Shown: positions 1 through 5,557 of the stretch, piece after piece
Numbering within the stretch: the first letter of the stretch is position 1
How the letters are laid out: the number at the start of each line of letters is the position of its first letter
Source: Candidatus Hydrogenedentota bacterium
GTDB taxonomy: Bacteria; Hydrogenedentota; Hydrogenedentia; Hydrogenedentiales; CAITNO01
Direction: 5' to 3'
Assembly: GCA_903922535.1 (NCBI GenBank)
Contig: CAIXUF010000766.1
Location: 1-13,652 of the forward strand
Length of the DNA stretch: 13,652 bases
The notes under the pieces: generated by a model
Told to the model about the DNA's origin: nothing
Databases searched by the model: none
Seen by the model: the letters and a program-made list of their open reading frames with translations, nothing else
Translations under genes and position numbers: made by a program

Positions 1-444
1 ACCTGCCTCGACTGGAACAACAACTACGGCGACGACGAGAACAAGTGCATCCTGTTCCACTGCGGGCCCGTGCCGCAGAGCCTCATGACGGCCAAGGGAC
101 AGATCACCGACCACCTCATCCTCGCCAACGCCGTCGGCAAGTGCTGCTCCTACGGCTGCAACACGGGCCGCATCGCGCCGACCCCCATGAGCTTCGGCAA
201 CCTGACCACCTCCGAGGGCAAGCTCAAGTTCTACCTCGGCGAGGGCAAGTTCACCAAGGACCGCATCCCGAAGGACTTTTTCGGCTGCGCCGGTGTCGCC
301 GAAATTCCGCGCCTGCAGGACATCCTGCTGGAGATTGGCTACGGCGGACACCGCCACCACACGGCTGTCACTCCGGGCCACGTGGTTGCGCCCGTGCGTG
401 AAGCCTTCGAGAAATACCTCGGCTACGAGGTCATCGTTCCGTAA
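1..444 (+). CDS. L-fucose/L-arabinose isomerase family protein, C-terminal part
   Basis: The left edge cuts this gene; the last 147 codons are present in frame 1 and end at TAA 442-444. The segment resembles the C-terminal domain of L-fucose/L-arabinose isomerase-like proteins, which interconvert an aldose and its ketose in the cytoplasm using a divalent metal. Supporting stretches are the Asp-Trp-Asn-Asn-Asn-Tyr-Gly-Asp start, the CILFHCGPVPQS motif (residues 16-27 of the fragment), the glycine-rich GHRHHTAVTPGHV near the end, and a C-terminal helix. The conserved His residues there fit substrate or metal binding. No signal peptide can be judged because the N-terminus is missing. A strong terminator follows at once, so this is the last gene of its transcript. 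The exact sugar cannot be told from this part. The glycoside hydrolases at the far end of the window fit a deoxysugar or pentose catabolism theme. Confidence 0.8.
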   Translation, partial: TCLDWNNNYGDDENKCILFHCGPVPQSLMTAKGQITDHLILANAVGKCCSYGCNTGRIAPTPMSFGNLTTSEGKLKFYLGEGKFTKDRIPKDFFGCAGVAEIPRLQDILLEIGYGGHRHHTAVTPGHVVAPVREAFEKYLGYEVIVP

Positions 445-462
445 ACCAGACAAGAATGCTGA

Positions 463-500
463 CAGGGCGGCCCGCGACGATTGTGTTGCGGGCCGCTTTT
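463..500 (+). terminator. Rho-independent terminator of the isomerase gene
   Basis: A perfect 9-bp GC-rich stem (467-475 with 488-496) is followed directly by TTTT (497-500). The stem can extend inward by four more pairs, two of them G-U (476-479 with 484-487), leaving a 4-nt loop. It lies 22 nt after the isomerase stop codon. Confidence 0.88.
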
Positions 501-780
501 CTGTTGGAGAACCCCACACCGGCAGCGACCAACCGCAAACCCAAACAGCAGCGTTGCTTTCCCTGGAAACGGCAGATGGATCGACCGTGGCTTACTTAAG
601 TCATGGACGCTATGGACTTTATGGACGGCATGGACGATATGGACTTCACCCGGCGGGTGATTCATATCTGTGTCCATTCTTTTACGCAGAGTCTATGGCA
701 TTCATGGCTTCGGAAGACTCTCCCTGAAGTCGACAACCGTTTTTGGGTTCCCCCCAATAAGCACCATTCGAGACAGTCTC
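501..780. other. Gene-free stretch between two convergent transcripts
   Basis: I see no credible gene between the isomerase terminator and the terminator of the TIGR04073-family gene. Open frames here have no family resemblance and low-complexity translations. The one clear structure is the ATGGAC tandem repeat annotated separately. The rest (501-600 and 648-780) shows no promoter, RNA gene or long hairpin that I can support. Confidence 0.6.
603..647. repeat. Tandem repeat of 9-bp ATGGACNNN units
   Basis: Five successive 9-bp units begin at 603, 612, 621, 630 and 639. Each starts with ATGGAC and has a variable last triplet (GCT, TTT, GGC, GAT, TTC). Read as protein on the plus strand it gives Met-Asp-X repeats, and on the minus strand Val-His-X repeats. 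Neither looks like a real protein. The constant six bases with a variable triplet make this a structured intergenic repeat rather than a simple microsatellite. Confidence 0.75.
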
Positions 781-819
781 CCAAAGAAGAACCGGCCCCG
801 CGGCGAACCGCGGAGCCGG
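781..819 (-). terminator. Rho-independent terminator of the TIGR04073-family gene
   Basis: Read on the minus strand, a 12-bp stem (819-808 with 803-792, one G-U pair) is capped by a UUCG tetraloop (807-804). It is followed by a T-rich but interrupted run (TTCTTCTTT). UUCG is an especially stable loop. It starts 29 nt after the stop of the gene at 849-1214. Confidence 0.8.
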
Positions 820-848
820 AAACAATCAACGATTGGATAAGTCTGAGC

Positions 849-1214
849 CTAGAAAATGTATTCCGGCTCCAGCACGGCCTCGTAATTCACGCCTTTGTCG
901 GAGAAGGGGAAACTCGACGCCTCGAACACGCCCGTGCCGGTGCGCATGACCGCGCGGGCCGTGCCAAGCACCGGGGCCACGCCAATGAGGTAACCCAGCG
1001 GCTTGCCCTTCTTGAGGTTCTTGTCGAAGGTCATGGGGATTTCGGCCCAGCCGAGCATGATGTTCGACAGCCCGCGTCCCAGCTTGGTCAGCGACTTCTC
1101 AATGCCCGTCGGCTTGGGCAGGTCCACGTCCGGATTGTAGGTCTGGGCGGCCACCATCGTTGCAGCCAGCACGGCCATTGCCGCAAGCACCATCGTGAAA
1201 TGTTTCGTACTCAA
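849..1214 (-). CDS. Secreted exosortase-system-associated protein, TIGR04073 family
   Basis: This 121-aa protein has an N-terminal signal peptide (Lys4 and His5, hydrophobic core about residues 8-22, probable cleavage after Ala23). A conserved core follows, KLGRGLSNIMLGWAEIP at 44-60, which I recognise as the TIGR04073 signature. A glycine-rich hydrophobic stretch follows (about 72-95), and the chain ends EPEYIF. The family is named for co-occurrence with exosortase sorting systems; its molecular role is not known. It is presumably exported to the periplasm or envelope. I chose the TTG start at 1214 because GGAGG lies 8 nt upstream and it yields a normal signal peptide. An ATG further upstream (1247) would place charged residues before the signal. 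Nothing else of an exosortase system is in the window, and the gene has its own promoter and terminator, so it is monocistronic. Confidence 0.82.
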   Translation of the reverse strand: MSTKHFTMVLAAMAVLAATMVAAQTYNPDVDLPKPTGIEKSLTKLGRGLSNIMLGWAEIPMTFDKNLKKGKPLGYLIGVAPVLGTARAVMRTGTGVFEASSFPFSDKGVNYEAVLEPEYIF

Positions 1215-1222
1215 AACACCAT

Positions 1223-1227
1223 CCTCC
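1223..1227 (-). promoter_or_regulatory. Ribosome-binding site that fixes a TTG start
   Basis: GGAGG on the minus strand sits 8 nt before the TTG codon at 1214-1212. An ATG immediately after the GGAGG is out of frame (Met-Val-Phe-stop) and has no spacing to this site, so TTG is the likely start. Confidence 0.7.
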
Positions 1228-1247
1228 GCGGTAACGGAAAAAGACAC

Positions 1248-1263
1248 CGAAAGCCCTCTTTCG
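1248..1263 (-). promoter_or_regulatory. Small hairpin in the leader of the TIGR04073-family mRNA
   Basis: A perfect 6-bp stem CGAAAG/CTTTCG with a 4-nt loop lies near the expected 5' end of the transcript, between the promoter and the ribosome-binding site. It could stabilise the mRNA; no regulatory role is shown. Confidence 0.45.
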
Positions 1264-1273
1264 ACTCCGGTTC

Positions 1274-1302
1274 AGTGTAGCACAGGCAATTTTGCTTGTC
1301 AA
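1274..1302 (-). promoter_or_regulatory. Sigma-70-type promoter of the TIGR04073-family gene
   Basis: On the minus strand a perfect -35 box TTGACA (1302-1297) is separated by exactly 17 nt from TACACT (1279-1274). Transcription would start near 1267, giving a leader of about 50 nt. This is the best housekeeping promoter match in the window and suggests constitutive expression. Confidence 0.8.
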
Positions 1303-1349
1303 CAGTTAATCCCCGAACAAAATCCATACGACCAATTGCCGCATCCTGT

Positions 1350-1421
1350 AGAGGAGGCTTCCAGCCTCTTTCTTTTCCCGCCGGGGACCTGGCCAAGAAA
1401 GAACGCGCCAGGATGGCGCGT
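1350..1421. repeat. Composite palindromic intergenic element
   Basis: Three hairpins are packed together. The first is GAGGCT-TCC-AGCCTC (1354-1368). Next is a long-range pairing of CTTTCTT (1368-1374) with AAGAAAG (1395-1401). The third is an 8-bp stem ACGCGCCA-GGA-TGGCGCGT (1403-1421). The layout, two small GC hairpins flanking a pyrimidine/purine stem, resembles REP/BIME-type elements. Copies elsewhere cannot be checked from this window. Confidence 0.6.
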
Positions 1422-1435
1422 CTATATCCCCCCCC

Positions 1436-1471
1436 GGCCTGACCGGGCCAAGCCTTGTGCCCGGTCAGGCC
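1436..1471 (-). terminator. Possible terminator hairpin after the sigma-factor fusion gene
   Basis: A perfect 12-bp GC-rich stem (1436-1447 with 1460-1471) with a 12-nt loop lies 15 nt after the stop codon of the fusion gene. No T-run follows on the minus strand (a G-run does), so it is a non-canonical terminator or a 3'-end stabiliser. Confidence 0.55.
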
Positions 1472-1486
1472 AACCCCGCGCGGGGG

Positions 1487-4400
1487 TCACTTCTCCGTCG
1501 CACCGGGCGAAGCCAGGGCGTTGTCCGCGGATGGCATTGCCGCCGGGGCGCCCGGCGTCTCGAAATTCATCTCCACCATAATCTGGCCGTCCGGCTCCAC
1601 CTGCGCCTCCGCCGTCTTTTCGCAAGCGGCTGGTCCAAATGCTTCCAGGGTGTCCAACCGCACCGACAGCCGGACGGGGCCCGCCGGCAGCGCCAACCCG
1701 AAAAGGACCGAGGTTCTGGGAACGAATTCCGCGCGGGCGTCCGTACCGTCTTCGGCCTGGAATTCGGCATGAGCGGTACAGTGTCGCGCCAGTACGGGGT
1801 CCGTGACCGGTGCCCCGTCCAGCTTGACATACAGCGCAATGTTTCCCGTCTGGCCGATGCGGCACAGCACGCTGGCCGGCGCGGTTACAATCTGGTTCCA
1901 TACCACATTGTCGTCCTGCGGCCGCCGCACGACCAGGCTGTATTCCTGGCCGGCCCCGCAGTTTCCGAAAGAGAATCTTCCGGCGTCATCAGTGGTGCTC
2001 CTTTGGTCGCCGCATTCCACCTGGCAGCCGGCCAGGGGCGTGCTGCCGGTGTCCGTTACGGTCCCCTCGACCGCCGCCGCAGGGCGCATCACCACCACGA
2101 AAGGCTGCCCGTAATCATCCCCGTCAACCTGCTGTTCGCAAATGCCATATCCCTGCGCGGTCACCGTCACGGTGGCGGGCGGCGCAAAGATCTCCGGGAA
2201 GTCGAATGCGCCGGAAGGGTCATTCACGTTTACGGCCATTTGGGCCGAACCAACCACCCTGTATTGCGGAACACTCTGCGACACGGCAATCCTGTATGCG
2301 GTTATCGGCGCGCCCGCAGTGTTGACCACCCGGCCGGCAAGACGGCGCAGTTTCTTGAGCGTAATGACATGGTCCTTCCTGTCCATTTCCCACCTGCCGC
2401 CAAGCTGGGTGTACCCCTTCGCGCTGAAGTTCAGCTCAAGTTCCTTTCCCGAGACCTCGGTCGACAGCGAAAACTTTCCATCCGCGCCGCTGGCCACCCC
2501 TTTTCCTTCACCCCCGAAGTAGACCAGGCATTGCGGCACAGGCTGGCCGGCCTCACTCAGTACGACTCCCGCCAGTTCATGGCGTTCCGGTTTGGCGAAC
2601 ACGAGCCGGACATTGTCGCGCCGTTCATCGGTCCGCAGCGTTACCGTCTCGTTGGTGCCGTACGGCGCTCCCGTTCCATAGAGAGACAGCGTGTGCGCGC
2701 CCGCCGCCAGTCCGGTCAGTTTGAACACGCCGTCGATGCCCACCGTGGTCACGGCGGAGAAAGTTTCCGGCCGTTCCCCGGCGTCCGGAGCGCTCTTCGC
2801 GCCGGCCGGGGTGTGCGCCCAGAGGATCATGCCGGTGGCCGGGGCGCCGTCGGAGAGCACCGCCACCCCGGACAGTTCGCCGTTGCCGCACCAGGCCAGT
2901 TCGAGGTTCACCTCCGTCTCGCCGCCGGGATTCAGATTCACTGTGTCCGCGGCGTGCCACCCGTCCTTTTGTGCCTCAAGACGCAGCGACATGCCGGATC
3001 CGCACGGGTACCGGACCTCGAACCGGCCGTCGGCGCCGCTCGTGGCCACAGGGTTGCCGTCGCCGCGTATCTTCACCCCCGCCAGCGGCATGCCGGAGCT
3101 GTTGGTGACCCTCCCGTAAAGCCGCGCCCGGCTCACGGCCAGATCGCAGTGGTTTTCCCCCGATTTTACGTCGACCGTCCACGCTGAACCGCCCGTTGCG
3201 GCATTAAAGAAAGACAGGGATCCATACTCGGTCTTCGTCAACAAGTCGCTCAGCAGTCCGTCAATTCTCAGACGCCGTTCCCCCTTGGGAAGCGCCTCAA
3301 ACCGGTACATGCCGTCGGCATCGGTCGTGACCCTGATTCCGTCATTCTCCACATCGCACGTGACATTGAAGCCCGCCCCCAGCGCTTCGCCCGTTTGCGC
3401 GTCCACCACGCGGCCCGACAGGGCGCAACCCTGCTCCAGACGGACCGTCGCGGAGGTCTCCTTGCCGGATTGCACCGCCACCGCGACAGGTACCGGAAGC
3501 AGCCAGGCGGCGTTTTCCGGCAACAGCACCCGATACTTGGCCTCTGGCAGCGTTTCGAGCGCAAATGCGCCGCTCCGATTCGTGGCAACGGACTGATCGA
3601 GGCGGTAACCCATGACACCGGCCGCCCTTCCGTTCCGAATCTCCGCGTGCCAATAACCGCCCGCGCAGAAGCGGAGCGTTACCCCTTCCGGGCCGCCCAC
3701 GCTGCCCTGCGTCACCACCCTGCCGCGCACGCGGCCCGGCGCGCGGAGCTGGAGCCGCATGCCGTCGCCGGTCTGCGCGTAGTCGGTGTACTGGGCGCCG
3801 TGGCCGGGCGCCACCACGAAGAACTTCATGCCGCCCTCGATCATGGCAGGGAAGCTGAAGCGGCCCTGTTCATCGGTGCGGGTGCGGCTTGCCGCCGTGT
3901 CCAGGTGGTCGAATTCCTCATCGGGCGTCAGTTCATGGCATGCCGGATAGATTACCGCGCCCGGCACCGGAGTTCCCGCCTCATCCACCAGCACACCCGA
4001 GCACGCGGTGCTGGGATAGACTCTGACGCGGACATTGACCCGGGTGATATCGGGACGGAACTTCACGCTGTTGCCGCCCGCGCCGCCCGGTCCCCAGGCG
4101 GCGATGGACCAATCCCCCGCGGGCACCTTTTCAAACACAAAATTGCCGTCGTTGTCCGTCGTCCCCACCCGCCGGTCCGTCTGTGCCGGCGGTGTGTCAC
4201 GGGGTCCCCAGGTGGTCCGCTCGATGACGATGGTGGATTCCCCGGCAATCCCGCCGGCGAAGCCGCGCAGTGAGCCCGAGACCGTGCAATTCCCCTGCTC
4301 CACGGGCGGGGCCGCGGTTTCGGCGGCGACGGAGGAGGCGGTAATGGCGGTCGGCGGTGTGGGCGCGGGCAGTTCCCCGGCCATGGTCTTCCGCTTGGGA

Positions 4401-5227
4401 AAGGCCCTGCGCAGTTCGTTCTGAAGGATGCTCATGGGCACCGCCCGCACCATGGCCAGGTTCCGTTTGGCGATGCCGGGCAAAGCCACATACCCAATTC
4501 CGGCCACTATGGACACCACCACGGCCGCAATCACGGCTTTTGCCGCGAGTCCCAGGGAGGCACCCGCCGCCGCGCTCGTGGCGGTGAATCCGGAGACGGC
4601 AAGCTTGCCCAGTGATGCGGCCAGCGCGGCCGGTACGGCGGGTGCCGCCACGGCATGTTCCGTCAGCAGCAGCGTCAGCGCGACGCCGCCTGCGACGGGT
4701 ACACCCTTCTTGATGAGTGAACGGCGCACCGCCTCCACGCCCTGATGGACGCGCTTGGTGATCGCCTGGCGCGACAGTCCCGCCGCCTCGGCCAGCTCGG
4801 CATGCGTTTTTCCTTCGAAGAAATGACCCACCACGGCCCGGCGCAGATCTTCGGGAAGGATGGCCACCGCCTCATCCACCAGCCCGGAGATATCATCCCA
4901 GCCGATGCCGGTGTTCGCTTCCGGTGCGCTTTCCCGGGCAAGCGCGGACTCATGGCGCTGGCGGGTCCGGGTTTTGCGGTACCGGTCGATGGCGCGGTGC
5001 ACGGCGGTGCGGTGCAGCCATGCACCCAGCGGCGAGTCGGGCACACGCCGCAGTTGTGACAGGGCCAGGAAGGCGTCGAGCGCCGCCTCCTGCGCATCGG
5101 GCTCATTGCGCAGCACGCGCAGGGAGGCCGCATAGACCAGCCCGGAGTACTGGCGGACAATGCCGTGAAAGGCCTCCTCGTCGTGGCGGTTGATCCACTG
5201 GGCCAGCAATGCGTGTTCGTTTGTCAT
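1487..5227 (-). CDS. ECF-type sigma factor fused to a membrane segment and about nine carboxypeptidase-regulatory-like domains
   Basis: The protein is 1246 aa, while a plain ECF sigma factor is about 170-200 aa. Residues about 10-85 match sigma region 2 (NEPDAQEAALDAFLALSQL, then DRYRKTR). Residues 115-172 match region 4 (LPEDLRRAVV and the helix-turn-helix HAELAEAAGLSRQAITKRV). An Ala-rich hydrophobic stretch (176-198) and a clear membrane helix (229-249) follow, then a Lys/Arg-rich patch and a Pro/Ala linker. From about 314 to the end come some nine units of 80-110 aa. Many open with a GxV-type strand and a G-x-P-x-x-G turn and contain DxxGxFxF, as in CarboxypepD_reg/Cna-B-like folds. All 17 cysteines lie at 314 or beyond. 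The start has GGGGAG 8 nt upstream. It probably tethers a promoter-specificity factor to the membrane. No anti-sigma gene is adjacent. Targets and ligand are unknown, and a two-helix topology is possible. Confidence 0.85.
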   Translation of the reverse strand: MTNEHALLAQWINRHDEEAFHGIVRQYSGLVYAASLRVLRNEPDAQEAALDAFLALSQLRRVPDSPLGAWLHRTAVHRAIDRYRKTRTRQRHESALARESAPEANTGIGWDDISGLVDEAVAILPEDLRRAVVGHFFEGKTHAELAEAAGLSRQAITKRVHQGVEAVRRSLIKKGVPVAGGVALTLLLTEHAVAAPAVPAALAASLGKLAVSGFTATSAAAGASLGLAAKAVIAAVVVSIVAGIGYVALPGIAKRNLAMVRAVPMSILQNELRRAFPKRKTMAGELPAPTPPTAITASSVAAETAAPPVEQGNCTVSGSLRGFAGGIAGESTIVIERTTWGPRDTPPAQTDRRVGTTDNDGNFVFEKVPAGDWSIAAWGPGGAGGNSVKFRPDITRVNVRVRVYPSTACSGVLVDEAGTPVPGAVIYPACHELTPDEEFDHLDTAASRTRTDEQGRFSFPAMIEGGMKFFVVAPGHGAQYTDYAQTGDGMRLQLRAPGRVRGRVVTQGSVGGPEGVTLRFCAGGYWHAEIRNGRAAGVMGYRLDQSVATNRSGAFALETLPEAKYRVLLPENAAWLLPVPVAVAVQSGKETSATVRLEQGCALSGRVVDAQTGEALGAGFNVTCDVENDGIRVTTDADGMYRFEALPKGERRLRIDGLLSDLLTKTEYGSLSFFNAATGGSAWTVDVKSGENHCDLAVSRARLYGRVTNSSGMPLAGVKIRGDGNPVATSGADGRFEVRYPCGSGMSLRLEAQKDGWHAADTVNLNPGGETEVNLELAWCGNGELSGVAVLSDGAPATGMILWAHTPAGAKSAPDAGERPETFSAVTTVGIDGVFKLTGLAAGAHTLSLYGTGAPYGTNETVTLRTDERRDNVRLVFAKPERHELAGVVLSEAGQPVPQCLVYFGGEGKGVASGADGKFSLSTEVSGKELELNFSAKGYTQLGGRWEMDRKDHVITLKKLRRLAGRVVNTAGAPITAYRIAVSQSVPQYRVVGSAQMAVNVNDPSGAFDFPEIFAPPATVTVTAQGYGICEQQVDGDDYGQPFVVVMRPAAAVEGTVTDTGSTPLAGCQVECGDQRSTTDDAGRFSFGNCGAGQEYSLVVRRPQDDNVVWNQIVTAPASVLCRIGQTGNIALYVKLDGAPVTDPVLARHCTAHAEFQAEDGTDARAEFVPRTSVLFGLALPAGPVRLSVRLDTLEAFGPAACEKTAEAQVEPDGQIMVEMNFETPGAPAAMPSADNALASPGATEK

Positions 5228-5234
5228 GGTGTCA

Positions 5235-5284
5235 TCTCCCCGTATTTCAATTGGGTGTGTTTCCAGGGTACACCCTAAATACGG
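5235..5284 (-). promoter_or_regulatory. Inverted-repeat leader overlapping the ribosome-binding site of the sigma fusion
   Basis: Read on the minus strand, CCGTATTT (5284-5277) pairs perfectly with AAATACGG (5247-5240). Inside it GGGTGT (5275-5270) pairs with ACACCC (5258-5253) around an 11-nt loop. The last GG of the outer stem is the start of the GGGGAG ribosome-binding site (5241-5236), which lies 8 nt before the ATG. It may be an mRNA hairpin limiting translation or a DNA operator. A GGAAAC in the loop resembles ECF -35 elements, but no fitting -10 leaves room for a leader. Confidence 0.6.
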
Positions 5285-5557
5285 ATGACATGGCGAATTG
5301 GCTACCGGGGAACCTTTATGCAAAACGCTCGTTTCGAGCGCACAGATCACGCCGGGGCTTTTCCAGCATGCCAGGGCGCATGAAAGCGTTTGTGTGGCCG
5401 GCATTCCGGCCCCTCCCCAACGCGAGCGGCTGCAAAACGGGGCGGATGTGGGACTTGCGCAAACCCTAAAGCAGACTTTCCCCCTGTCACAAAGACAAAT
5501 GCAGGTGTTCTCCATCTACCGTACCTGCGTCATAAAGGAATTGTTTGAAAACTCGCC
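5285..5557. other. Gene-free upstream region of the sigma fusion
   Basis: No supported gene lies here. Besides the possible terminator at 5322-5340 there is a perfect 6-bp hairpin GGCCGG-CATT-CCGGCC (5396-5411). I cannot find a convincing sigma-70 promoter for the fusion gene. It may use an alternative sigma factor, possibly itself. Confidence 0.5.
5322..5340 (-). terminator. Possible weak terminator after the Mrr-like gene
   Basis: On the minus strand a 6-bp stem CGCTCG-AAA-CGAGCG (5340-5326) is followed by TTTT (5325-5322). It lies about 220 nt after the stop of the nuclease gene and would separate that transcript from the sigma fusion. The short stem and T-run make it weak. Confidence 0.4.

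Noticed and set aside
603..1280. Long plus-strand open frame beginning with Met-Asp-X repeats
   Set aside because: It runs through the tandem repeat, a terminator and the opposite strand of the TIGR04073 gene; its translation is Arg/His-rich and matches no family.
1457..3187. 576-codon plus-strand open frame opposite the sigma fusion
   Set aside because: It is a GC-rich antisense shadow with arginine/histidine-rich translation; the minus-strand frame has clear repeated domain motifs.
5228..5515. Extending the sigma fusion upstream to an ATG at 5515
   Set aside because: The extra 96 residues are cysteine-rich and unlike any sigma factor, and the ATG at 5227 has a well-spaced GGGGAG; the extension would also translate through the inverted repeat.
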